Positions 16,429-24,519 of a stretch of 44,008 nt of DNA are shown here, one piece after another (the first letter of the stretch is position 1; the number at the start of each line of letters is the position of its first letter). The translations under genes and the position numbers were made by a program. The stretch is taken from positions 1 to 44,008 of the forward strand of contig CAMCIN010000002.1 in assembly GCA_945874745.1 (NCBI GenBank), in the 5' to 3' direction. Under the pieces are notes generated by a model. It was not told the DNA's origin, did no database searches, and worked only from the letters and a program-made list of their open reading frames with translations. This stretch comes from Akkermansia muciniphila. GTDB taxonomy: Bacteria > Verrucomicrobiota > Verrucomicrobiia > Chthoniobacterales > Chthoniobacteraceae.

Positions 16429-17262
16429 TTAGTGTTTTGCCTTGGTTGCGGCTTCCGTCGCTTGCTGCGCGCTTGTCATCCGGTAGATGCCTCTGCCGGA
16501 GCGGATGATGCGCGGGTTACGCTTGCCAATGCTCGAGAGCCACACGTGCACGTTCCGGTAATTGGCGCCCACCTTTTCCGCAATTTCCGCGACCCGGATC
16601 CCCTCGGGGTCCGCATTTTCAAGCACCTCCAGGATCCGCTTGCTCACTTCCCCTCGCTTGGCTCTGGATGCTTGCCGGAGGGCGCGGTTGCGGCGTTTCT
16701 TGGGGTTTTCCGGCGTTTCCAAATCGGCCTCCTGGAGCTCGCTTTCCAGCCTGTAGCGTCCGGGGCCGAAGCGCTTGAGTTGCGGAAAGCGCTGCGTGGC
16801 GGTGTGAAACCAGGAGTGAATGTTGACCGGCTTCATCCCGAGGGCGTCCGCAATCTCGCGCACCCGCGCCCCCCGGCTGCCCGCATCTCTGAGAAAACCC
16901 ACAATGCGGCCGCGCAATTCGCCCCGGCGCATCCTCCGTTTTGAGCCCTGCTGCCCCTCCCTTGGGGCAGAGTCTGTGTCCGCTCTTAACTGGTTCTGGA
17001 CGGACTGCGCGGACTGAAGCAGGTCGCTCTGCAAAAGATGAATCCTCTCCAAGACGGCATTCAGGGAGCCTGCAAGATTGAGGCGCGTCTGCTCCAATTG
17101 AATGAGTTCCTTGAGAGACTCCATCCGCTGTTGGGGGGCGATGGCCGGCAGGGCGGCGCGGCAGAGAGGGCGTTCGGCTTGGTTGAGGTACATGGGTAGT
17201 GGATTGGGTTGAGGTGAAGCGCTGTTAGTTTTTGAATCAGACTGCAACTGATGAATCGCCAT
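16429..17262 (-). CDS. DNA-binding protein with two tandem winged-helix domains
   Basis: 277-residue protein, family not named with certainty. Residues 1-45 are low complexity; 45-95 form a probable coiled coil (MESLKELIQLEQTRLNLAGS and on). Two homologous winged-helix repeats follow at 112-172 and 202-262, exactly 90 residues apart, with shared landmarks RGE..., R.REIADALG / VAEIAEKVG, NIHSW / NVHVW, P.L.R.GPGRYR / P.I.RSGRGIYR. The linker (178-201) is very basic. The architecture suggests a dimer with four DNA-binding units that recognises a direct or inverted repeat. It is divergent from the large metabolic operon, with an 8-bp inverted repeat between them, so it could regulate that operon and itself; this is inference. 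It could also be a nucleoid-type protein. Confidence 0.8.
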   Translation of the reverse strand: MAIHQLQSDSKTNSASPQPNPLPMYLNQAERPLCRAALPAIAPQQRMESLKELIQLEQTRLNLAGSLNAVLERIHLLQSDLLQSAQSVQNQLRADTDSAPREGQQGSKRRMRRGELRGRIVGFLRDAGSRGARVREIADALGMKPVNIHSWFHTATQRFPQLKRFGPGRYRLESELQEADLETPENPKKRRNRALRQASRAKRGEVSKRILEVLENADPEGIRVAEIAEKVGANYRNVHVWLSSIGKRNPRIIRSGRGIYRMTSAQQATEAATKAKH

Positions 17263-17278
17263 GACTCAGAAAGGTGGT

Positions 17279-17304
17279 TGTTAAAAAACTAAGTTATTTT
17301 AACA
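17279..17304. promoter_or_regulatory. Perfect inverted repeat upstream of the winged-helix gene (candidate operator)
   Basis: Arms TGTTAAAA (17279-17286) and TTTTAACA (17297-17304), perfectly complementary, with a 10-base spacer. The dyad lies 16 bases upstream of the winged-helix start and 186 bases upstream of the first beta-propeller gene, in an AT-rich island within GC-rich DNA. Centre-to-centre distance of the arms is 18 bases, which suits a dimeric winged-helix regulator. A role in autoregulation or in control of the divergent operon is inference. Confidence 0.45.
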
Positions 17305-17489
17305 GGGGGGGCAGATCGCTCAGGTTTGGGCCTTTTCCTGTCGGCGCCATGCTGGGCGGTTGCCAGTGCGAGGGAACGAGGGCCTCTGTGTAAAGGAAGG
17401 GGAGGCGCGTGCAGGAACCTAAGAAACCGCTTCCGTAAATGTTGTGCGTGCGTATCATCTGCGCACTTTCCGGTGCTTCCTTGTCCCCC

Positions 17490-20012
17490 ATGAAAACCTC
17501 CCTTCTCCTGCTCCTCTCCCTAGCCTCCCTTCCCGCCCAAATGTCGGCTGCGGAAAAAAAACAGGCCGGTCAAAAGCCAGCAGATACAACTGCTGCAGAA
17601 ACTGTTGTGAAGGGAAAAGGAAAGGCAAAGGGCGCCCCTACGGGTGTCTCCCTCTCTCTCGAGGGGTTGCCAGGCTGGACGGACTGGCGCGGTCCCGGGC
17701 AAAACAGCGTGACCCCTGAAACTGATTTGCCTTCGTCCGTAGACGCTGCAAAGGCGGCGTGGGCCGTGGAATTTCCCGGGCAAAGCACTCCGGTGCTCTT
17801 CAAGGGGCGGCTCTACATCAATGGATATCAGGGAGAAGGGCCTGATCTTCAAGAGGTTGTGTCCTGTTTTGACGCGGATACAGGAGCCCTCATCTGGCAG
17901 CACAGTTTCAATGATTTCCTGAGCGACACCATCTATCTTCGCTATGCAACCTCAAGCCCGAGTGTAGATGCGGAGACGGGCAATGTTTATGTACAGGGCA
18001 CCCAGGGTTTGTTCAGCTGCTTCAGTAGCGAGGGCAAGCTGTTGTGGCAGCACTCTTTGATGGAAGAACTCGGCCGCCTGACCTTCCCCAACTCGCGCAC
18101 GGCCTCGCCTCGGATTGACCGGGAGCTGGTCATCACCCGGGGGGTCACCTCCAACTGGGGTGCCAACGGTGCCGCGGGCGACCGCTTTTACGCCTTTGAC
18201 AAGCGCACAGGAGAGCTCGTCTGGACGAGTTCTCCGGGCGAGCGTCCGCAGGACAACACGTTTTCCCACCCGTTTCTGACCTGGCTCGACGGCCGGCGCG
18301 TCTTGATTTCGGCCGGCGGCGACTCGACGGTTGTCGGAATCAACGCCCGCACCGGCGACCCGATCTTCCGCTTTCCAGCGGCCAAGGCGGGTGCAAAGGG
18401 CGGCATCAACGCGGGGATCCTCCGCTACAAAGACACGCTGTTGGTCGTGCACGAGTCGGAGAACCTCGACTCCAGCGAGGTGGGGCGTGCTGCCGCCTTC
18501 AAACTCCCCTCCGGCAGCAAGTCCCCGGAACCGGGCAAGCCGCAGGTCTACGATCCCAAGGAGCTGGAGCTGTGGCGGAATCCCCTGGGCAACCTCGCCA
18601 GTTCCCCCTGTCTGGTCGGCAACCGGATGTACTGCGTCACCGGCACCGGAGAGCTTGCCGCCACGGACGTGGATTCCGGAAAAGTCCTTTGGCGTCAAAA
18701 ATTTGCGGCGGAGCAGCGCCAGAGTTCCCCCTTGTATGGGGATGGCAAACTTTACGTGGCGATCTATATCGCAGATGCCGCGGCGGCGGTAGCCGCCGGC
18801 GGGGCGGGGGACACGGGGGGCAACGGGGAGCTTCTCGTCCTTGAGCCCGGGGATTCGGGGGCCAAGATCCTTTCGCGCACTATTTTGGAGGGGCGTTGCT
18901 ACGGCTCACCCGTGGCCTACAACGGCAAGGTGTACGTCCAGACCGACCGCAAGCTGTACTGCTTCGGCAAAAAGGGGAATAACCCGAGCGTGGCCGCCGT
19001 GGGCGCCCTGAAGGAAAACGAAACGGTGGCTGGCTGGCCGAAGATTGAGCCCGGACCGGCGACGCGTTTGCAGGTGATTCCGAGCGAAATGATCCTGACC
19101 CCTGGGGAGGCAAAGCAGGTGCGGGTGCGCTCGCTTGACGCCAACGGGTTTACTGTGGAGGAGGCGGTGGACCTCGCGAAGGTGAAGTTTGAGAGCTACA
19201 TTCCGCCCACCGCGCTGGTGAAGGCCCAGATGAAGGGCGCCTTTGATGCGCAGGGTCGCCTAGTGGCGGACGCCGCTCCGGTTGCCAGCGCGGGCGCCTA
19301 TCAGGCCACCTACGGCGAGCTCAAGGGGGTGATGCGCGCCAAGGTGCTCCCCGATATCCCGGTGAAGTTTGATTTCGAGCAGGTGGAACTTTCCCTCAGC
19401 ACGGACAACCCGCCGGCTCCCGCAGTGCCCAACACGTTTGAACCGCCCACCCCGTTTGCCTACCCGCCGCTGGCTTGGAACGGTGCGCGCTTCCGCTTTG
19501 AAGTGAGGCAGGCCCCCGGCGAGGGCTCCACCAAGGCGCTGTGCAAAACCATTGAAAACAAGCTGTTCCAGCGGGGACAGGTGTTTGTGGGCCGCCCTGG
19601 TTCTTCCAACTACACGGTGGAAATGGACATCCTCTCCGAGGGGAACAAGCGCAAGATGAGCGAGGTGGGGTTGGTCAACCAGCGCTACCTCGTGGTGCTC
19701 AAGGGCAACTCGCAGCAACTGGAGGTCAACTCCAACCAGGAGCGGGTCAAGCAGTCCGTTCCCTTCGCCTGGGTGCCCAACCAGTGGTACAGCCTCAAGA
19801 GCCGGGTGGATATCGCCGCCGACGGTTCCGGCGTGGTCCGGGCCAAGGCGTGGAAAAAGGGCGAGCCCGAGCCCGCCGTCTGGTCTATCGAAGTGCCCCA
19901 CAAGAAGGCGCACGCCGAGGGCGCTCCAGGCGTCTACGCCTTCACTCCCCAGGAGCAGCGCGCTTGGATCGACAACATTTCCGTGACCCCCAACGCCCCC
20001 TCCAAACCCTAA
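17490..20012 (+). CDS. Exported PQQ-like beta-propeller protein, large, with C-terminal extra domains
   Basis: 840-residue exported protein and first gene of the plus-strand cluster. The ATG at 17490 gives a Sec signal peptide (KTSLLLLLSLASLPAQMSAAE). Residues about 60-510 form a PQQ-like beta-propeller with repeated blades of the type DADTGALIWQ, DKRTGELVW, INARTGDPIF, DVDSGKVLWRQ. It starts with the WRGPGQNS motif common to these proteins. Residues about 525-620 look like an Ig-like/Big-type domain (RLQVIPSEMILTPGEAKQVRV), and about 650-840 like a concanavalin/lectin-type sandwich (VEMDILSE, NQWYSLKSRVDI). No PQQ-dehydrogenase catalytic signature or heme motif CxxCH is seen. The role may be scaffold, binding or redox protein in the periplasm. 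Confidence 0.85.
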   Translation: MKTSLLLLLSLASLPAQMSAAEKKQAGQKPADTTAAETVVKGKGKAKGAPTGVSLSLEGLPGWTDWRGPGQNSVTPETDLPSSVDAAKAAWAVEFPGQSTPVLFKGRLYINGYQGEGPDLQEVVSCFDADTGALIWQHSFNDFLSDTIYLRYATSSPSVDAETGNVYVQGTQGLFSCFSSEGKLLWQHSLMEELGRLTFPNSRTASPRIDRELVITRGVTSNWGANGAAGDRFYAFDKRTGELVWTSSPGERPQDNTFSHPFLTWLDGRRVLISAGGDSTVVGINARTGDPIFRFPAAKAGAKGGINAGILRYKDTLLVVHESENLDSSEVGRAAAFKLPSGSKSPEPGKPQVYDPKELELWRNPLGNLASSPCLVGNRMYCVTGTGELAATDVDSGKVLWRQKFAAEQRQSSPLYGDGKLYVAIYIADAAAAVAAGGAGDTGGNGELLVLEPGDSGAKILSRTILEGRCYGSPVAYNGKVYVQTDRKLYCFGKKGNNPSVAAVGALKENETVAGWPKIEPGPATRLQVIPSEMILTPGEAKQVRVRSLDANGFTVEEAVDLAKVKFESYIPPTALVKAQMKGAFDAQGRLVADAAPVASAGAYQATYGELKGVMRAKVLPDIPVKFDFEQVELSLSTDNPPAPAVPNTFEPPTPFAYPPLAWNGARFRFEVRQAPGEGSTKALCKTIENKLFQRGQVFVGRPGSSNYTVEMDILSEGNKRKMSEVGLVNQRYLVVLKGNSQQLEVNSNQERVKQSVPFAWVPNQWYSLKSRVDIAADGSGVVRAKAWKKGEPEPAVWSIEVPHKKAHAEGAPGVYAFTPQEQRAWIDNISVTPNAPSKP

Positions 20013-20052
20013 TTTCCGTCGCCAGTCTCTCTCTAGCTCCCCTCCCTATCCT

Positions 20053-21630
20053 ATGAAAACTTCGACCCGCGCCATGCTTCTGCTGGGCTGCACCGTGTTT
20101 ACCTCCGCCGCCATCGCGCAGGACTGGCCCTCCTGGGGCGGCACCGATCCGGGGCGTAACATGTACTCCCCAGCGAAGGGGATGCCTGCCTCGCTGGTCC
20201 CAGGCAAGTTCAAGCCCAACTCGGAAGAGATCGACCTCTCGACAACCAAGAACGTCAAGTGGATCGCCAAGCTCGGGTCGCAGTCCTACGGAAATCCGGT
20301 GGTGACGCAGGGGGTGGTTTTGCTGGGCACCAACAACGCTTCGCCGCGGGATGCCCGCTTCAAGGACGACCGCTCCCTGCTGTACGCTTTGCGTGAGGGC
20401 GACGGGTCGCTTCTTTGGCAGCTGACCGTGCCCAAGCTTGCCTCCGGCAAGGTCAACGACTGGGAATATCTCGGGCTGCTTTCCTCCCCCCACGTCGAGG
20501 GGGACAAGGTGTATGTCGTCACGAGCCGCTGCGAGGTCCTCTGCCTCGATCTCCAAGGGCAGGCCAACGGCAACCAGGGCCCTTTCTCCGACGAGGGCCA
20601 GTACATGGCCGGCCCCGGCAAGCCAAAGTTTGAAGTGCTTCCCACCGACGCCGACATCCTCTGGAAGTATGACATGATGGACGAGCTGGGCGTGTTCCCG
20701 CACAACGCGTCGAACTGCTCGGTCATCGTCGAAGGGGACACCATCTTTGTGTGCACCTCCAACGGCCAGGACTGGACCCATGTCAACATTCCTTCCCCCC
20801 AGTCGCCCTCCTTCATCGCACTGGACAAGAAAACCGGTGAGCTCATCGGCGAAGACCAGGCCGGTGTCGGGCCCCGCATTTTTCACGGCCAATGGACCTC
20901 CCCCTCGCTGGGCAAGGTCAACGGCAAGTCCCAGGTCTACTTCGGAGGCGGCGACGGCGTGCTCTACGCGCTCGACACAAAGCCCGTGAAGGAAGGCGAC
21001 TCCAACTTCCTCAAGACCGTGTGGTCGTTTGACTGCGTGCCGCCGGAGTACAAAAAGGACAAGAACGGCAAGGCGATCAAGTACCCCGCAGCCGAGGGCC
21101 CCAGCGAGATCAACTCGACCCCCGTCTTCTACAAGGGGCGCGTTTACGTGGCCATCGGCCAGGACCCGGAGCACGGGGAGGGCGTCGGCCGCCTGCTGTG
21201 CATCGACCCGACCAAGCAGGGGGACGTGACCGCCACCGCTCTCATTTGGGATTACAAGGGGATCAAACGTTCGATTTCTACGGTGTCGATTGATCCAGCC
21301 AACGGGCTGCTTTACATCGGGGATTTCTCCGGGTTTGTGCACTGCCTCGACGCCGAAACCGGTAAGCTCCACTGGGTGCATGACATGCAGGCGCACATGT
21401 GGGGTTCCACCTTCGTCGCGGACGGCAAGGTGTACGTCGGTGACGAGGACGGTGATTTTGTGATCTTCGCCTCCGATAAGGAAAAGAAGATTCTCAGCGA
21501 GTGCAACGTGGGGGCGCCGATCCTGTCGACGCCGATCATCGCCAACGGGTTGATGTACCTCGTGTCCCAGACCCACCTCTTCCTCGTAGGCGACGGCGCC
21601 AAGCCGGTCGAGGCCGCCGCCAAGCCCTAA
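20053..21630 (+). CDS. Exported PQQ-like beta-propeller protein (525 aa)
   Basis: 525 residues with a Sec signal peptide (STRAMLLLGCTVFTSAAIAQ) followed directly by DWPSWGGTDPGRNMYS, the WxxWGGxxxxRN opening typical of PQQ-like propellers. Blade motifs recur (ALREGDGSLLWQ, CLDLQGQ, ALDKKTGELIG, CLDAETGKLHWVHD). The insert NDWEYLGLLSSPHVEGDKVYVVTSR suggests a longer blade. It resembles the outer-membrane-type pyrrolo-quinoline proteins more than BamB, and has no CxxCH heme site. It starts 40 bases after the previous propeller gene. No PQQ biosynthesis gene (pqqA-E) is in the window, so cofactor binding is unproven. Confidence 0.87.
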   Translation: MKTSTRAMLLLGCTVFTSAAIAQDWPSWGGTDPGRNMYSPAKGMPASLVPGKFKPNSEEIDLSTTKNVKWIAKLGSQSYGNPVVTQGVVLLGTNNASPRDARFKDDRSLLYALREGDGSLLWQLTVPKLASGKVNDWEYLGLLSSPHVEGDKVYVVTSRCEVLCLDLQGQANGNQGPFSDEGQYMAGPGKPKFEVLPTDADILWKYDMMDELGVFPHNASNCSVIVEGDTIFVCTSNGQDWTHVNIPSPQSPSFIALDKKTGELIGEDQAGVGPRIFHGQWTSPSLGKVNGKSQVYFGGGDGVLYALDTKPVKEGDSNFLKTVWSFDCVPPEYKKDKNGKAIKYPAAEGPSEINSTPVFYKGRVYVAIGQDPEHGEGVGRLLCIDPTKQGDVTATALIWDYKGIKRSISTVSIDPANGLLYIGDFSGFVHCLDAETGKLHWVHDMQAHMWGSTFVADGKVYVGDEDGDFVIFASDKEKKILSECNVGAPILSTPIIANGLMYLVSQTHLFLVGDGAKPVEAAAKP

Positions 21631-21729
21631 CCGCGGCGGTTGCCAGCGGTGTCCCGCTCCTCCCAACGGAGGCCGCGGGGCGCCCGGCGGCCTGCGCCCA
21701 GCTTTCCCCAAAACGTGAGTTCCAAATCC

Positions 21730-23424
21730 ATGAGTGATTCCAGCCAGACGTCCGCGCCCGCGATCAGCCTTCAAACCAGGATCATTGTCCTGGTGATCGC
21801 GAGTATCGGCTTTCTCTTCGACACCTACGAGTTGCTCATGACTCCGCTGGTGGCGGTGCCCGCGATCGCCGAGTTGCTGGGGCTGCCGCCCAACAACCCC
21901 ATCGTCACCGACTGGACCGGCCGGATGCTTTGGATTTCTGCACTTTGCGGGGGAGTCTTCGGCCTGATGGGTGGCTGGCTTATCGACCGCTTTGGGCGGA
22001 AGCGGATCATGGCGCTGAGCATCTTCCTCTACTCCATGTCGCCCTGCGCGGCGGCGTTTTCCACCACGCTCCCCACCTTTGTTTTCTTCAGGAGCCTGAC
22101 CTTTGTGGGGGTGTGTATCGAGTTTATCGCCGCCATCACCTGGCTGGCCGAGCTCTTCGCAGACCGCCGGCAGCGCGAGTTCGCGCTGGGCTTCACCCAG
22201 GCGTTTGCCTCGCTCGGCGGCATTCTGGTCACCGGCGTGAGCGCTTGGATTGTCACGCACGGCAACGATCTCCCCGCCCTGCCGATTCCCGACATATTCA
22301 ACACCCACGGCACTTGGCGGTACACGCTACTGACGGGCTTCCTGCCCGCCCTGCCGATCGCCTTGCTGCTTCCCTTCGCCCCCGAGTCGCGTGTTTGGCT
22401 TGAGCGAAGGGCCTCGGGTAGCCTGAGCCGGCCGAGCCTCGCAGGCCTTTTTGCGCCCGCGCTGCGCCGCACAACGCTGGTGACTGCGGGTCTGTCCGCC
22501 TGTGCGTACGCCGCTGCGTTTGGCGCGCTGCAGCTCACTCCGCTTCGCGTGATCCCGGGTGTGCCCGAGCTCGCCGAACAAAGGGCTGGCCTCAAACCGC
22601 TGCAGGACGAAGCCAGGTCCATCAACTCCGAAATTCTCGCACTGGACCCCAAGGTCAAGGCGGGCTTCGAACAGGTCCCCGGGCTCCGGGAGCTCTCCGC
22701 CAAGCGGGCGAAAAACCGGGTGGCTTTCCGCGGCGCGATGGCGGCGGGCGACAAGGAACGGGCTGCGGCGATTGGGGCTGAGTTCAAGCAACTGGGTGAG
22801 GAACTGGACCGTATTTGCGCGGAGCATCCCGAGGCGAAGACGACCCAGATGGAGCGCGAAAAGCTACTCAAACAGCTGGGCGACAACCGCCAAAAACAGG
22901 AGCCCCTCGACAAGGCGGTGAAGGCGCGGGCCAACAGCGCCCAGCTCTGGCAGGAGATGGGCGGTCTGGCGGGGCGGATCCTCCTGGCGGTTCTGGTGGT
23001 GCTTGCCGTGGCACGCAGGACGTTGCTCCGGATCTTCCTGCTTCCCGGTCTGCTCGCAATTCCGCTGACCTACTTCTCGCTCTACCACGGGGGCGGCGCG
23101 GCGCTCAACTGGGGGATCGCCGTCTGCGGACTCCTCGTCGTGGCGCAGTTCTCCTACTTCGGGGAGTTTCTTCCCAAGGTGTTTCCGTTGCACCTGCGGG
23201 GCACCGGCGGCTCCTTTGCCACCAACGTTGGGGGACGCATGCTGGGGACTTCCGCCGCCTTCCTGACCACCAACCTCGTCGCCCCCCTGATGCCGGGCGC
23301 CTCCACCTTTGACAAGGTGGCGCTGGCCGCCGGCATCGTCGGAACGGCGGTGTTCCTGCTCGGTTTTCTGCTCAGTTTCTTCCTGCCGGAACCGCCCGCG
23401 GAAGACCTTCCCGTTTCGCACTAA
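21730..23424 (+). CDS. MFS transporter with a large helical insert
   Basis: 564-residue inner-membrane major facilitator. The first six helices run from about 17 to 218; the motif A loop is GGWLIDRFGRKRIM (81-94) and DTYELL in helix 1 resembles the sugar/aromatic-acid porter type. After helix 7 (about 248-275) comes a charged helical insert of about 135 residues (278-412; rich in E, K, A, with heptad-like LGEELDRI and EREKLLKQL), then five helices to the C-terminus (QFSYFGEFLPKVFPLHLRGTGGS). Ordinary MFS proteins are about 400-450 residues and have only a short loop here. The start at 21730 (SDSSQTSAPAIS) is chosen because the upstream frame is low complexity. It probably moves the product or a precursor of the cluster. 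Confidence 0.88.
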   Translation: MSDSSQTSAPAISLQTRIIVLVIASIGFLFDTYELLMTPLVAVPAIAELLGLPPNNPIVTDWTGRMLWISALCGGVFGLMGGWLIDRFGRKRIMALSIFLYSMSPCAAAFSTTLPTFVFFRSLTFVGVCIEFIAAITWLAELFADRRQREFALGFTQAFASLGGILVTGVSAWIVTHGNDLPALPIPDIFNTHGTWRYTLLTGFLPALPIALLLPFAPESRVWLERRASGSLSRPSLAGLFAPALRRTTLVTAGLSACAYAAAFGALQLTPLRVIPGVPELAEQRAGLKPLQDEARSINSEILALDPKVKAGFEQVPGLRELSAKRAKNRVAFRGAMAAGDKERAAAIGAEFKQLGEELDRICAEHPEAKTTQMEREKLLKQLGDNRQKQEPLDKAVKARANSAQLWQEMGGLAGRILLAVLVVLAVARRTLLRIFLLPGLLAIPLTYFSLYHGGGAALNWGIAVCGLLVVAQFSYFGEFLPKVFPLHLRGTGGSFATNVGGRMLGTSAAFLTTNLVAPLMPGASTFDKVALAAGIVGTAVFLLGFLLSFFLPEPPAEDLPVSH

Positions 23425-23447
23425 ACTCTCCCAACCACACCACACCT

Positions 23448-24518
23448 ATGGCAACTCCAACACCTGAAGCGGCGCAAGCCCAGCTTGATACGCAACTGCG
23501 CGAAATCATTCAGTGGCATTTTTCCCCCGAAACGGGCTGCCCGTTTTGGCTCAACTGGGCGGCCAAGGCAGGATGGGATCCCCGGACCGAGATCCACACC
23601 AGCGCCGATCTGATCAAGTTCCCGCACTTCCAAGACGAATGGCTGCGGGACCTCCAGCCCGAGGTCTGGGTGCCTAAGGCCTACGCCGGCCGGCCGTTCA
23701 ACATTTTTGAAACCGGCGGCACCACGGGGATGCCCAAGCAGCGCATCGGGTGGGAGGACTATAAGACCGACTACAGCGAGTTCAGCGAGAAGATCAGCGA
23801 CGAACATTTCCCGAGAAACCATTTCTGGTTGATGATGGGGCCCACGGGACCGAGACGTCTGCGTCTCGCCATCGAGCATCTCGCAAACGTGCGCGGCTCT
23901 GCGTGTTACTTCATCGATCTGGACCCGCGCTGGGTGAAGAAACTCATCACCAACAAGCAGTTCGACCAGGCCAAGGCCTACATGGATCACGTGGTCGACC
24001 AGGCCGCCACCATTCTCAAGCATCGCAAGGTCAGCGGCCTCTTCACCACTCCGAAGCTGCTTGAAGCCCTCGCGGAGCGCGTCGACATCTGGGACGCTGG
24101 AATCCGCGGGGTCTTCTGCGGGGGCACGACAATGCTGCCGCAGTACGTGCGCTTCATTGTGGAAGAGGTGCTCGAAAACCGGATCGGTTTTTATCCGACT
24201 TACGGCAACACGCTGATGGGTCTGGCCGCCTCCGTGCCCCTGACCCCGGCGGACCAGTATTCCATCACTTACTACGCCCCCCAACCGCGCGCGATCCTGC
24301 GGGTGGTGGAGCCCGAGAACACCCAGAAGACCGTCGAGTACGATGCCTGGGGCCGGGTGGAACTGACCACGCTTACCCGCGAGTTTTTCATGCCTCGCTT
24401 CCTCGAGCGCGACGAGGCCATCCGCCGCAAACCCAGGGCCCAGTACGCCTGGGACGGCGTCGCGGAGGTGCGTCCCTTCGGCGCAATGCAGAAGACCATC
24501 GTGGAAGGGGTATACTAA
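23448..24518 (+). CDS. Lid-less ANL-superfamily adenylating enzyme (EhpF/PaaK-like)
   Basis: 356-residue cytoplasmic enzyme of the acyl-adenylate (ANL) superfamily, PaaK-like branch. The phosphate loop is ETGGTTGMPKQ (88-98); further marks are GLFTTPKLLEAL, GVFCGGTTM, and FYPTYGNTLMG (the aromatic/Y-G-x-T motif). It ends at DGVAEVRPFGAMQ, about where the C-terminal lid domain would begin, so it lacks the roughly 100-residue lid. The phenazine-tailoring enzyme EhpF, which adenylates a carboxylate for reduction, is a known lid-less member. The likely reaction is aromatic carboxylate + ATP -> acyl adenylate. It is followed after one base by an aldehyde-dehydrogenase-type gene, which fits an adenylate reductase pair. 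Thioesterification to CoA is an alternative. Confidence 0.82.
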   Translation: MATPTPEAAQAQLDTQLREIIQWHFSPETGCPFWLNWAAKAGWDPRTEIHTSADLIKFPHFQDEWLRDLQPEVWVPKAYAGRPFNIFETGGTTGMPKQRIGWEDYKTDYSEFSEKISDEHFPRNHFWLMMGPTGPRRLRLAIEHLANVRGSACYFIDLDPRWVKKLITNKQFDQAKAYMDHVVDQAATILKHRKVSGLFTTPKLLEALAERVDIWDAGIRGVFCGGTTMLPQYVRFIVEEVLENRIGFYPTYGNTLMGLAASVPLTPADQYSITYYAPQPRAILRVVEPENTQKTVEYDAWGRVELTTLTREFFMPRFLERDEAIRRKPRAQYAWDGVAEVRPFGAMQKTIVEGVY

Positions 24519-24519
24519 T

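Noticed and set aside
19942-22308. 788-codon minus-strand frame
   Set aside because: Antisense to the propeller and MFS genes; composition (many G, H, R, no motifs) is typical of a shadow frame.
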